Below, one piece after another: positions 1 through 8,644 of a stretch of DNA of 63,165 bases (position 1 is its first letter; every line of letters begins with the position of its first letter). The notes under the pieces are model-generated. The model saw nothing but the letters and a program-made list of their open reading frames with translations, was not told the DNA's origin and did not search any database. Source of the DNA: Erysipelotrichaceae bacterium (lineage in GTDB: Bacteria > Bacillota > Clostridia > TANB77 > CAG-508); assembly GCA_021769225.1 (NCBI GenBank), contig JAETTH010000004.1, forward strand, positions 1 through 63,165, given 5' to 3'. Made by a program: the position numbers and the translations under genes.

Positions 1-36
1 ATATTTCAACATTAATCTTCAAAAATGCATTTTTTG

Positions 37-67
37 AGGCACATTTGTTGTGCCTTTTATTTTTTAT
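37..67. terminator. Hairpin with T-tract at window edge
   Basis: Seven-base arms AGGCACA/TGTGCCT (37-43, 49-55) are followed by a T-rich run on the + strand and preceded by an A-rich run, so it could end transcription from either side. The gene it serves is probably outside the window. Confidence 0.5.
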
Positions 68-107
68 CTTCATATTTTTGTTTTTGAGAAATTTCCTATA
101 ACATAAA

Positions 108-140
108 AAAGAGTAATACAAAAATTTTGCATTACTCTTT
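108..140 (-). terminator. Rho-independent terminator of the ROK kinase gene
   Basis: Sixteen-base arms with one mismatch (108-123, 125-140) are followed on the minus strand by a run of T. It lies about 60 bases after the ROK stop codon. Confidence 0.75.
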
Positions 141-200
141 CTTATTTTTTACCAACTTTTTCTCTCATCTTTCATGTTTTTATTTTCCTAACTCTTTATG

Positions 201-1109
201 TTATAACATAGCTGCTCCAATAATTCCTGCATCATTTTGAAGTGTTGCAAGCCTAATTTCCACTACGTCATTTTTATTAAATAATAAATCTTTTCTATAT
301 AATCTTTCCTTTAATCTTTCTAATAGTAGCTCCTCATAATGAGCAAAACTTCCTCCTATTCCAATGGCTTGCGGCTCAAATATATTAATTAAATTGGACA
401 GTCCTATACTTAAATATTCAACATACCTCTCTAAAATTTCATCTAATCCTGGATCTTGAATATTTTCTTCAATTAATTTTCTTAACTCTTTTCCTGATAT
501 ATCTGGCTCTAATTGTAAATAACTTGTTACCTGTTTTTTTAAGGCTTTAATTGAGCAATAGCTTTCAAAACACCCCTGCTTGCCACACTTACACACATTA
601 CCATCTTTTTGAATAATCATATGACCAAACTCAAAACCTGGATTTTGTTTTGGCACAAGCATCTGATGGTTATAAAAAGCAGCTCCCCCGATTCCAGTTC
701 CAATTGTCAAGAAAATATGATCTTCATATGATTTCATACTACCATATAAATTTTCTGCAATTGCTGCACACTTTGCATCATTACAAATTTTAATTGGAAT
801 ATTAAAATATTCATTTAACTTTTCTGTAATATCAAATTCATCAATATTTAAATTCACCAAATGATATAATTTTCCGTCTTTGACTGTACCAGGTGATGCA
901 ATTCCAATTTGTTTCATATTCTCTAAAATATGATGATTCTCGTCTAAAATTTCATTAACAAACTGCACAATTTTGTCAATAATAACCTCTTGCACTCTCT
1001 GTTTTTCTTTAACAAGTAAATTGTATTCCTTTTTTACTAGAATTTTTCCATCTTCTTCAACTAGACCTACACCTACATGGCTTCCACCCAAATCAATTCC
1101 AATTCTCAT
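201..1109 (-). CDS. ROK family sugar kinase (glucokinase-like)
   Basis: A cytosolic ATP-dependent hexose kinase or ROK-family protein of 302 aa, the usual length for single-domain ROK kinases. The N-terminus MRIGIDLGGSHVGVGLV is the phosphate-1 ATP motif. The ROK zinc signature CKCGKQGCFES is at about residues 172-182 and the second phosphate motif LTIGTGIGGAAF at about 134. There is no N-terminal winged helix, so it is a kinase rather than a NagC/XylR-type repressor. The start is supported by an AGGATT ribosome site. It lies 90 bp downstream of pilC on the same strand, but a strong terminator separates them, so it is probably an independent unit. Glucose as substrate is inferred; related ROK kinases use other sugars such as N-acetylmannosamine. 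Confidence 0.88.
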   Translation of the reverse strand: MRIGIDLGGSHVGVGLVEEDGKILVKKEYNLLVKEKQRVQEVIIDKIVQFVNEILDENHHILENMKQIGIASPGTVKDGKLYHLVNLNIDEFDITEKLNEYFNIPIKICNDAKCAAIAENLYGSMKSYEDHIFLTIGTGIGGAAFYNHQMLVPKQNPGFEFGHMIIQKDGNVCKCGKQGCFESYCSIKALKKQVTSYLQLEPDISGKELRKLIEENIQDPGLDEILERYVEYLSIGLSNLINIFEPQAIGIGGSFAHYEELLLERLKERLYRKDLLFNKNDVVEIRLATLQNDAGIIGAAML

Positions 1110-1157
1110 TTATTCAATCCTCACTTTAATATTTCTTTTCTTTATTTTATATGATAA

Positions 1158-1189
1158 AAACCTTAAAGTAAATAGTTACTTTAAGGTTT
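1158..1189 (-). terminator. Terminator of the type IV pilus operon
   Basis: Perfect 14-base arms (AAACCTTAAAGTAA and its complement) around a 4-base loop, directly after the pilC stop codon. On the minus strand the second arm runs into GGTTTTTATC. It marks the 3' end of the pilus operon. Confidence 0.8.
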
Positions 1190-1199
1190 CTTTTTTCTT

Positions 1200-2549
1200 C
1201 TATAATCCTGCTGCTGAGAATAAGAAGTTACCCATATAAACTTGAATACATGGTACTAATACAACTAATACGAAGAAGATTAATACAACACCAACAATTG
1301 AATATACTACTTGTGGTAATACCTTCATAATATTATCCATAATATTGTCAATATCAATTTCTATGTATTCTAATAATTTATGCATCATTTCTGTTAAGTC
1401 TGTCTGCATACCTATCTTTAACATCTCAGTCATCATTGGAGATGCTAATTTTGATCTTTCAAATGGTTCAATCCAAGATTGTCCAATTAAAATATTATTC
1501 ATAGCAGTTTCAATAATAGATAGCATAACATAGTTTTGAACTACGTTTTTACTTACCTCTAAGGCCTCTTGAATTCTCATACCATTTTCAAGGTTAAGAA
1601 GCATTGCTTTCATCAATCTTGAGAAGTCTAAAGAATAAATTAGCTTTCCAAAGATTGGTGCTGTATATTTAAAATAGTGCCAGTTATATTTTCCTTTTGG
1701 CGTTTTTATATAGAAAACAACAACAGCTACTGCAACTAACACAACACTAAGAGGTAAATACCAATAAGCTATCAGCCAGTCAACTACTCCCGAGAACCAA
1801 ATTGTAATGGCAGGTAATTGATCAGTACTTCCTACCTGATCAAATACACTTTGAATTGCTGGAATCGCTACAATTGTTCCTACGAAAAGTAGAACAAGTA
1901 AAGCAACCAACTGAATAATATTTGGTATTAAAATATTTTTTAACTTCTTTGTAATTTTAGAAGTATCATCTAAATATTTTACCGCTTGTGCTAATGAATT
2001 AGTAAGTGATCCAGAAAGTTCTCCTACCTTGATCATATTGATATAAATATATGGGAAAACATTAGAATAGTATTCCATTGTTGTGTACATATTTTCACCA
2101 GCTTCTACACCAGCTAAAATATCTTCTAAAATTCCCTTTAGAGATAAATTCTCTGTACTTTGAATAATTGTATTTAATGCATGGATATTGTTGAAATTTG
2201 CTTTTTTAAGTAAATAGAAATTTTGTGTAAAAATTACTAAATCACGATTGGTTATTTTTTGTGATGCAGATAAAGCTAAATTGATTTTTTCTATAGTTGA
2301 TAAACTCTTAATTTCCCTTGCTTTGCTTAAGTTAGTTGTATCTACATTTTTTAAAATTGCTTCAACATCATTAATATTTCTTTTCTGGGTCTTCTTAGCT
2401 TTTCCTGCATATCGAAGTTGAATGATATCAATTGGCAATAAATCATTATGTTTTAACCTTTTAATTAGTACTTGTTTACTTGAATCTTCTACCTTATTTT
2501 GCACAACAAGTCCATTTTTTGTTACAGCTCTATAAACATATTCAGGCAT
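1200..2549 (-). CDS. pilC: Type IV pilus inner-membrane platform protein PilC
   Basis: Polytopic platform protein (GspF/T2SSF family) that couples the PilB and PilT ATPases to pilus assembly. It is 449 aa, slightly longer than the usual ~400. The N-terminus (MPEYVYRAVTKNGLV) is the conserved beta-rich start of PilC/GspF. Two T2SSF repeats follow at about residues 120-230 and 310-440. Three hydrophobic segments are visible, near 205-230, 258-282 and 418-445. Residues 60-100 are a charged linker. It is the last gene of the pilus operon, 21 bp after pilT, with an AGGAGG site before the ATG. The family call is firm; the extra N-terminal length is the only oddity. Confidence 0.92.
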   Translation of the reverse strand: MPEYVYRAVTKNGLVVQNKVEDSSKQVLIKRLKHNDLLPIDIIQLRYAGKAKKTQKRNINDVEAILKNVDTTNLSKAREIKSLSTIEKINLALSASQKITNRDLVIFTQNFYLLKKANFNNIHALNTIIQSTENLSLKGILEDILAGVEAGENMYTTMEYYSNVFPYIYINMIKVGELSGSLTNSLAQAVKYLDDTSKITKKLKNILIPNIIQLVALLVLLFVGTIVAIPAIQSVFDQVGSTDQLPAITIWFSGVVDWLIAYWYLPLSVVLVAVAVVVFYIKTPKGKYNWHYFKYTAPIFGKLIYSLDFSRLMKAMLLNLENGMRIQEALEVSKNVVQNYVMLSIIETAMNNILIGQSWIEPFERSKLASPMMTEMLKIGMQTDLTEMMHKLLEYIEIDIDNIMDNIMKVLPQVVYSIVGVVLIFFVLVVLVPCIQVYMGNFLFSAAGL

Positions 2550-2570
2550 TTTAAGGTCTAACCCTCCTTC

Positions 2571-3674
2571 CTAGTTTTGTTCTCTTTTAATTTTAAGTTG
2601 CATGATGGTACGATTTAAAATTTCAATATTTTTTTCTTCTATTTGAGCTTTTGCTTGCTCTAATGTTATTTTTTCTTCCACAAATAACTGAGCAATAGAA
2701 TTGATTAGTCCAATACTTCCTTTTTCTAAGTTACTTTGAATAGCATCTTCAATTTCAGAAACGCTTAATTTTTCTTTTCGAATAATTCCTGAAATAATAT
2801 TATCTACTACCATTACTTCTGGAACTAATACTAATTTTCCATTGGTTCCTTTTAATAATCTTTGTGATACAACAAGTTTTAGTAAAGATGAAATCAAATA
2901 CTTAACACTTGCTTGGTCAGATATCTCATAAAAGTTAATCATACGATCGATGGTTTCTGCACAAGATTTTGTATGTAAAGTTCCGATTACTAAGTGTCCA
3001 GATTCAGCCATTTCAATAGCAGAATCCATTGTTTCTTTGTCTCGAATCTCTCCGATTACTAGAATATCACAGTCTTCTCTCAAAGAATTTTTAACACCAT
3101 CACCAAAAGTTAAAGAATCTCTTCCTTTTCCCACTTCTTTTTGTACAATCACGGATTTTTTAGAATGATGTTTATACTCAACTGGTTTTTCTAGAGTTAA
3201 AATCTTTTTATTTTGATTTTCGTTAATGTCATTAATTAAAGCATTTAAAGTAGTTGTTTTACCAGAGTTCGTTTTACCGGTAACAAGAATTAATCCTTGT
3301 GGTTGGTAAGTCATCCTTCGAACAATATCTGGTACTCCTAAATCTTCATATCTTGGAAGTTCATTTTTAATCAATCTTAGTGTAAAAATTGGCACTTCAT
3401 CCGATAAGGAGATATTTACTCTTAGTCTGATATCTCTATGTTCAAATGACATATCTAATCTACGGTATATTTTAAATTCCTCGTCTTTATCAACATTTCC
3501 TCTAACAAAATAGTCATAAATTTCATACATATCATCTTCTGTTAACACTTCAAATTCTTCAACTGGTTTTAAGTCTCTTGTGATTCTTAACATTGGTTTT
3601 AGTCCAGAAATTAGATGTACGTCAGATGCATCTTGCTTCATCGCTATATCTAAAACTTTCTCAATTTCTATCAT
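2571..3674 (-). CDS. pilT: Type IV pilus retraction ATPase PilT
   Basis: Hexameric secretion ATPase that powers pilus retraction (twitching). It is 367 aa, typical for PilT. The Walker A loop is GKTNSGKTTT at about residue 131, where most PilT have GPTGSGKTTT, so two residues before the P-loop glycine differ. The Walker B/Asp-box region ILVIGEIRDKETM and His-box IGTLHTKS are intact. A C-terminal stretch AIQSNLEKGS matches the region of the AIRNLIRE retraction motif, but only loosely. It sits between pilB and pilC in the pilus operon, with an AGGAGG site 7 bp before the ATG. Because it accompanies a separate PilB, retraction is the likely role rather than extension. Confidence 0.9.
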   Translation of the reverse strand: MIEIEKVLDIAMKQDASDVHLISGLKPMLRITRDLKPVEEFEVLTEDDMYEIYDYFVRGNVDKDEEFKIYRRLDMSFEHRDIRLRVNISLSDEVPIFTLRLIKNELPRYEDLGVPDIVRRMTYQPQGLILVTGKTNSGKTTTLNALINDINENQNKKILTLEKPVEYKHHSKKSVIVQKEVGKGRDSLTFGDGVKNSLREDCDILVIGEIRDKETMDSAIEMAESGHLVIGTLHTKSCAETIDRMINFYEISDQASVKYLISSLLKLVVSQRLLKGTNGKLVLVPEVMVVDNIISGIIRKEKLSVSEIEDAIQSNLEKGSIGLINSIAQLFVEEKITLEQAKAQIEEKNIEILNRTIMQLKIKREQN

Positions 3675-3692
3675 TGGTAATCCTCCTACACA

Positions 3693-5324
3693 TTAAAATA
3701 TAAGCAATTTTTTATTTAACTCTTCAAGAGTAGTAATTCCATTTATTACTTTTTTAACCCCGTCTACAACAAGTGGTTTATAATTTTCTCGTTTTAAAGC
3801 TTCATTTCTAATTTCCAAACTAGATTGATTATTGGTGATAAGTTCTCTAATCTCATCTGTTAATACTAATACTTCAAACACACCAATTCTATCATAATAA
3901 CCTGTTTGATTACATTTCTTACATCCTACTGGAATATAGGTTTTAGCATTTTCAAGATTAAATTCAGTGTTATATTTTTTCCCTATTTTTCTAATAATCT
4001 CTTTTTCTTCTTCTGTAAATTCTCTTTCTTTTTTACAATCAGGACATAATTTTCTTACTAATCTTTGTGAAACAGATGTTGCAAGAGTACTTGCAATATC
4101 ATAGTTTGATACTCCCATTTTTCTTAATCTAGTAATAACTTCAATTGCATCAATTGTGTGGATGGTCGATAATACATAGTGACCTGTTTGGCCAGCTTGC
4201 ATTGCAATTTCTGCAGTTTCTCTATCACGAATCTCTCCTACTAAGATAATATCTGGATCTTGTCTTAATACAGTTCTTAAAGAATCTGAAAAACTAGTTT
4301 TACTATCAATTTCAATTTGGTTTAATCCTGGAATTCTAATTTCTACTGGATCCTCAATGGTTGTAATATTGATTTCTGGTCTATCTAAATAATCAATAAT
4401 ACTATATAAACTGGTTGTTTTACCTTCTCCTGTTGGAGCAGCAACAACTGTAATACTATTTTTCTTTTCAAAACTATCATGTACTAATTTTTCATCTTCT
4501 GGAAATCCTAATTCAAAAATCCTTTTTACATCAGCATTTTTCTTTAATAGTCTTAATACAAATTTTTCTCCATAAATATTCTTCTGTGAAGAAACACGAA
4601 TATTATAATCTGGATATAGTAAAATTCTACCATCTTGTGATTCTTGTTTTTCTTGATGCATATTGGAAATTGCTTTTAATCTACCGATAATTTGAGATTG
4701 TTTTTCTTTTTCAATATCTGCTGCTGTAAATAGTTCACCATCAATTCTATAACGCACTCTTACTTCATTTTCTAATGGTTCAATGTGAACGTCACTTGCT
4801 CTTTTTTCCATGGCAGTTTTTAAAATACTATCTACCAAGCCAATGATATCACGGTTCGTATTAATCGTATCAGATGCAACACCTTCTAAAGCAGTTAAAA
4901 TTTCTTCTATATTACTCTCAAATGTTATGTATCTTTCCATTACTAAACCTTTATTTAATAATAAAAGTCTAATATTTTCAATTGATCTACGGTTTGTTGT
5001 ATCAGCAAAGCATACTTTAATTCTTCCATTTACAATATCAAATGGTACTGCTTTATGTTGTTTTGCATTATCAAGAGAGATGTATTCAGTAATATCAATA
5101 TTAACATCTCGTGCTGTAAGATAGATTCCCTTCTCTCCTAAAATATCTCCAATGGCTTCAATCAAAACTTTTGAATCACATACTTTTAATATGTTTAAGA
5201 TGTCTCCCAATTTTTTTCCTGGATATTCTTTTTGATATTCTAAAGCTCTTTCGATGTCAGATTCTTTGATAATTCCTCTTTTTACTAATTCAATTCCAAT
5301 TGGTTGTCTTCTTTTTAGATCCAT
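3693..5324 (-). CDS. pilB: Type IV pilus assembly ATPase PilB with MshEN N-domain
   Basis: Extension ATPase of the pilus machine (GspE/PilB family), 543 aa. Residues 1-150 form a MshEN-like region: PIGIELVKRGIIKESDIERA resembles the repeated motif that binds cyclic di-GMP in MshE. The catalytic core has APTGEGKTTS (Walker A, about 303), the Asp box ILVGEIRDRETAEIA and the His box LSTIHTIDA. A zinc finger CPDC...CKKC at about residues 430-480 is typical of PilB/GspE. It lies 18 bp upstream of pilT. The start follows AGAAAGGAG. Cyclic-di-GMP control is an inference from the N-domain motif only. Confidence 0.93.
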   Translation of the reverse strand: MDLKRRQPIGIELVKRGIIKESDIERALEYQKEYPGKKLGDILNILKVCDSKVLIEAIGDILGEKGIYLTARDVNIDITEYISLDNAKQHKAVPFDIVNGRIKVCFADTTNRRSIENIRLLLLNKGLVMERYITFESNIEEILTALEGVASDTINTNRDIIGLVDSILKTAMEKRASDVHIEPLENEVRVRYRIDGELFTAADIEKEKQSQIIGRLKAISNMHQEKQESQDGRILLYPDYNIRVSSQKNIYGEKFVLRLLKKNADVKRIFELGFPEDEKLVHDSFEKKNSITVVAAPTGEGKTTSLYSIIDYLDRPEINITTIEDPVEIRIPGLNQIEIDSKTSFSDSLRTVLRQDPDIILVGEIRDRETAEIAMQAGQTGHYVLSTIHTIDAIEVITRLRKMGVSNYDIASTLATSVSQRLVRKLCPDCKKEREFTEEEKEIIRKIGKKYNTEFNLENAKTYIPVGCKKCNQTGYYDRIGVFEVLVLTDEIRELITNNQSSLEIRNEALKRENYKPLVVDGVKKVINGITTLEELNKKLLIF

Positions 5325-5437
5325 AGTTTCTCCTTTCTTTTGTATATATCTTTATTATACTATATTCTTTCATAAATGAATATATTTTTTTTGATTTACA
5401 TGAATTTACCAGCCTTTTTCTTATTCTCTTTTAGAAT

Positions 5438-5866
5438 TTAATAATATTTTAAAACATATTCCATCTGTTTGATATATTTATAACTTCCTTTAATAGCCAT
5501 ATCCACTCTTAAAACTTGCTTTGTTGATACAGAATTTTCTTCAAAAAATAAGTATTCAACACCAGTTAAAATTTTTACTTGATTTCGATATAAATCAGTT
5601 CCTCGATAGGTATATGTGGTTCCATCAGAAAAAACGACATTATCATCTGTGCAACTTAAAATACTAATTCCATCTTTTTTTACATCTTCGATTAAATACA
5701 TGTTTAGTTTATTAATCTGAGCTGCATTTCCACCTGTTGTGCTTAGTCTTGATACATTGTTAGTAAAAAAAGTAGTAATGGAAACAAGTAGCCCAACTAC
5801 TAACGTTAGAACTATGATATATATAATTAAACTTGTTAAGGTAATACCTTTGTTTGACTTTAACAT
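5438..5866 (-). CDS. Prepilin-like minor pilin with Ser at +5
   Basis: 142 aa. A short basic leader (MLKSNKG) precedes ITLTSLIIYIIVLTLVVGLL, the class III hydrophobic N-helix of type IV pilins. Cleavage would fall after the Gly. Position +5, normally Glu, is Ser. The C-terminal 100 residues show a small beta-rich globular pattern and no Cys pair. It lies 113 bp before pilB and 10 bp after the next minor pilin. A role as minor or initiating pilin is inferred from operon position and the N-helix. Confidence 0.75.
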   Translation of the reverse strand: MLKSNKGITLTSLIIYIIVLTLVVGLLVSITTFFTNNVSRLSTTGGNAAQINKLNMYLIEDVKKDGISILSCTDDNVVFSDGTTYTYRGTDLYRNQVKILTGVEYLFFEENSVSTKQVLRVDMAIKGSYKYIKQMEYVLKYY

Positions 5867-5876
5867 CTTTGTCTCC

Positions 5877-6290
5877 TTATTCTTTTACTTTTAATTTACT
5901 GATTTCTATAAATTCCTCTTTATTTTCTATTTGATAAACAATTTTTCCTGTTACAATTTTTACAATATCTTGCTTGGTTGAATCGATTTGGTTATAGCTT
6001 TGAATCCTAAAGGTAACAGTATAGTTTTCTGGAATTTCTTCATTTGCTAGATAGTCTAATAAATTTTGTTCTGTTACTTCTTCATAATTAATCTTATCAC
6101 TATATTCTAAAGCAGAGACTAAATATTGAAGTGCTTCTGCTTCAAAAGCAATTTCAGTTGATATTTTATATATGTTATAAAAAGCTGTAACTAACATCCC
6201 TACAAATAGCAAAATAATTAAAACTGCAACGACAACATCAATTCCAGTAAAGCCTTTTTTCTCTTTTAATCTTTCCAAGTTTAGTTTCAT
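5877..6290 (-). CDS. Prepilin-like minor pilin with Asp at +5
   Basis: 137 aa. After a basic leader ending KKG, the sequence FTGIDVVVAVLIILLFVGML is a pilin N-helix in which +3 is Gly instead of Leu and +5 is Asp instead of Glu. The acidic +5 makes it the pilin here closest to the canonical pattern. The periplasm-side domain is short (about 95 residues) and acidic. It lies 18 bp downstream of the prepilin peptidase and 10 bp upstream of the Ser+5 pilin. The role is inferred as a PilV/GspI-type minor pilin. Confidence 0.72.
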   Translation of the reverse strand: MKLNLERLKEKKGFTGIDVVVAVLIILLFVGMLVTAFYNIYKISTEIAFEAEALQYLVSALEYSDKINYEEVTEQNLLDYLANEEIPENYTVTFRIQSYNQIDSTKQDIVKIVTGKIVYQIENKEEFIEISKLKVKE

Positions 6291-6308
6291 AAATTATTCA
6301 CCTATTCT

Positions 6309-7121
6309 TTATATTAAATATGTAATATATGCTGTTGTCAAAATATAAACTGCTATATTACAAATACACATATAAAATCCAATTGGAATTTCTTTTGGCT
6401 CATCCTTTTTATATGGTTTCTTTTTGTTTTTTAATTTTTTTACCATTGTTACAATAGCAATACTTAAACAACTATAAATAACCGTTAAAATGTAAACATA
6501 TTCATAACTAAAGTTAATCATAAATAGACTTAGCATCAGAATCCAGATGGTATAATTATTATTTCCTTTTTTCTTCAAATTAGCAGTATCAATAATAAGT
6601 AAAATTAACATAATACTTAAATATATGACATATCTATAGATATTAAAATCTTCTAGTATATATAGATAAATCATATATACTACTTCTAAAATGATTCCAA
6701 AAATCATAATTTCTTTTTGAATTGAAATGTTTTCTTTGTCAATTCCAGCTATGATAAATAAACTTGCAATATATAATATTCCAAAAATAAAATAAATTAT
6801 TTTGCTTTGTTCCAAGTTGTTAAAATCTAAATTTAAAGAAAGTGCAAATAGAACAAAAACTATACCAGATAAAAGTTCTAAAAGTAGATAACGAATTCTA
6901 ATTTTTTGCCCACAATATCTGCATTTTCCCCCTAAAAAGATATAACTAAAAATTGGGATTAGATCAAAAACGCCTAATTTATGACTGCAATTGGGACAAT
7001 AAGAGTGTTTATGTATAATATCTTGTCCAATAGGAAGACGATAAACAGAAAGTGTAAAAAAACTACCGAATAAAGTACCTATAATAAAAATAATAATATA
7101 TGTAAAAATATTAACAGCCAT
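6309..7121 (-). CDS. pilD: Prepilin peptidase (A24/PilD-like) with degenerate catalytic motif
   Basis: Membrane aspartic peptidase that should cleave prepilin leaders and may N-methylate the new terminus; 270 aa with about 7-8 hydrophobic segments. The N-terminal cytosolic domain is intact: GSFFTLSVYRLP, then a four-Cys zinc site CPNC...CRYC at about residues 41-75. The first catalytic Asp is plausible in IAGIDKENISI (about 133). The second, normally in GxGD, is not recognisable. The corresponding loop reads KKKGNNNYTIWI, giving Asn where Asp is expected; another Asp lies nearby in LIIDTANL. It sits between the major pilin and the minor pilins, which supports the function despite this. Confidence is high for family and lower for activity. 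Confidence 0.8.
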   Translation of the reverse strand: MAVNIFTYIIIFIIGTLFGSFFTLSVYRLPIGQDIIHKHSYCPNCSHKLGVFDLIPIFSYIFLGGKCRYCGQKIRIRYLLLELLSGIVFVLFALSLNLDFNNLEQSKIIYFIFGILYIASLFIIAGIDKENISIQKEIMIFGIILEVVYMIYLYILEDFNIYRYVIYLSIMLILLIIDTANLKKKGNNNYTIWILMLSLFMINFSYEYVYILTVIYSCLSIAIVTMVKKLKNKKKPYKKDEPKEIPIGFYMCICNIAVYILTTAYITYLI

Positions 7122-7145
7122 GTTTTTCCCTTCTTAATTTAAAAT

Positions 7146-7176
7146 TAGGCATATACACGTTTAATGCATATGCCTA
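7146..7176 (-). terminator. Hairpin between major pilin and prepilin peptidase genes
   Basis: Arms TAGGCATAT/ATATGCCTA lie just after the pilin stop codon. On the minus strand the hairpin is followed by only a short T run (AATTTTAAATT). It looks like a leaky terminator or RNA-stabilising hairpin that would keep pilin mRNA more abundant than downstream genes. Confidence 0.5.
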
Positions 7177-7202
7177 TAGACTGTGATAGCATTACTAATC
7201 AC

Positions 7203-7424
7203 TTATGGTGTTGTTAATTGTTCATTAATAAATGTTAATGCATTTTGATATTGCTGATTTTCAGTTTTTCCAGCATTTTCTGTTGCATTTTTAGCTTCTT
7301 GTGCTCTTCCTATAATTCCATTAGGTCCTAATACCATTGATAATGTAATACCAGCTAGTATTAAAAGAACGATAATTGTAATTACTAAAGCAACTAAAGT
7401 AATACCATTTTGTTTCTTTAACAT
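7203..7424 (-). CDS. Major type IV pilin-like protein with Ala at +5
   Basis: 73 aa, very short for a pilin. The leader MLKKQNG is followed by the N-helix ITLVALVITIIVLLILAG, a form common in gut Clostridia surface and pilin proteins. Position +5 is Ala. The mature part is only about 45 residues and mostly helical and polar, ending FINEQLTTP. It is followed by a hairpin and preceded by a 60-bp gap with an AGGAGG site. Small size, first position among the pilins and the hairpin suggest it is the abundant subunit; that is inference. Confidence 0.75.
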   Translation of the reverse strand: MLKKQNGITLVALVITIIVLLILAGITLSMVLGPNGIIGRAQEAKNATENAGKTENQQYQNALTFINEQLTTP

Positions 7425-7487
7425 AAAAAACTCCTCCTTAATAATATAAATATTGTATATATTTATGATAATAAATATATTCTAAAA

Positions 7488-7883
7488 TTATTTAGTTCCA
7501 GTTTCATTATAAAAGACTTCATTTTTTGCTCCGGAACTTGTATTCGTATTTGTATTGATATTTTCGTCATCTGTTGAATTTGTATCATCTGTTGAAGTAT
7601 TCATAGCAAAAGGATTTGGTTTTCCTTTTACATAACTACCACTTTTGATATATACATTTAAATCACTGGCATCTATTTCATAGGTTACAACTGTTGTCAT
7701 AGATTCATTGGTAAGTTCATTTGCTAGTTCTTCTTTAATGTTTTCTGGTGTAGTATAAGCAATCTTTTCTGGTACAATTTTATTGGTTGGAATATAGCTA
7801 TAAAATACGACACCTAAAATCAATACAATGGCTATACATAATAATAGCATGATAAAAATTTCTTTAATAATTGATTTTACCAT
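7488..7883 (-). CDS. Small pilus-operon membrane protein with Thr/Asn-rich tail
   Basis: 131 aa. One membrane helix at residues 10-30 (EIFIMLLLCIAIVLILGVVFY) is followed by about 60 ordered residues and a low-complexity tail rich in Asn, Thr, Ser and Asp. I do not recognise a family. It occupies the place where PilP or another alignment-complex component is found in other pilus operons, directly after the PilO-like gene (33-bp gap) and before the major pilin. Its tail composition resembles that of the PilO-like protein. A structural role in the pilus alignment complex is inferred from position. Confidence 0.6.
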   Translation of the reverse strand: MVKSIIKEIFIMLLLCIAIVLILGVVFYSYIPTNKIVPEKIAYTTPENIKEELANELTNESMTTVVTYEIDASDLNVYIKSGSYVKGKPNPFAMNTSTDDTNSTDDENINTNTNTSSGAKNEVFYNETGTK

Positions 7884-7915
7884 TTTATCTTTCCTTTCTA
7901 AAATAAATACCTAAT

Positions 7916-8644
7916 TTATTGTACTGTATTAGTTGTTGTTCCGGAAGTAGTACTATTTGTGTTTGTATTTGTATCTGTATTTGTATTTTCTGTATTTGTA
8001 TTTGTGTTTGTACTACTATTATTAGTTGTTGATGAATTACTATTAATTAACTGTGCATTTGTCATATCTATTTTTAAATTTTGTACTTTAAATGTTGACT
8101 GCAATTCAATATTATTGGCTTGAGGTTTTAACTTGAATTCATCAATTGCAAAAGATAATTTTGGATCATCTTCTAATGATGAAATAAATTGAATAATTGG
8201 AATATATTTTCCTGTAACAGTAAAGTTAATATTATAATATCCATCTAAACGATTTGTTGCAGTTGAAAATGTTAAATTTACTTTTACTCCATGAGATGTT
8301 GCATAAGTACCAATTCTTGCCCATAAAAATTCTATTTTAAAATTCTTTACTTGGTTTGCTTGTTCAATCTCAGAGTCAGTACTAATTGCAGATAACTCTT
8401 CATATTTTTGTTTTTCTGTTTGTAAGTTTTTATAACTTGTTGTTAATTGACTAACTTTAGAAGGATATTCTGAATCAATCTTTCGCTTTAAATTGTCAAT
8501 ATTAACATCTACTGCTTCACTTTTTTGTGAAATTTCTGTTACACTTAATATTTTTAATCCTCCTAGATTAATTCCCTGAAAGATCGTCTGATATACTAGG
8601 AATCCCATTAAAAGTATTAAGACAATTAATAAGATCTTTTTCAT
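7916..8644 (-). CDS. pilO: PilO-like pilus alignment protein
   Basis: 242 aa with one N-terminal membrane helix (residues 3-20), a coiled-coil stretch (about 45-90) and an alpha/beta domain (about 105-190) containing YYNINFTVTGKYIPIIQFIS, a typical PilO/GspM pattern. Residues 198-242 are an Asn/Thr-rich low-complexity tail. It overlaps the 3' end of the PilM-PilN gene by 4 bp (ATGA), implying translational coupling. PilO normally pairs with PilN, which here is fused to PilM upstream. The assignment rests on fold pattern and operon position. Confidence 0.72.
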   Translation of the reverse strand: MKKILLIVLILLMGFLVYQTIFQGINLGGLKILSVTEISQKSEAVDVNIDNLKRKIDSEYPSKVSQLTTSYKNLQTEKQKYEELSAISTDSEIEQANQVKNFKIEFLWARIGTYATSHGVKVNLTFSTATNRLDGYYNINFTVTGKYIPIIQFISSLEDDPKLSFAIDEFKLKPQANNIELQSTFKVQNLKIDMTNAQLINSNSSTTNNSSTNTNTNTENTNTDTNTNTNSTTSGTTTNTVQ

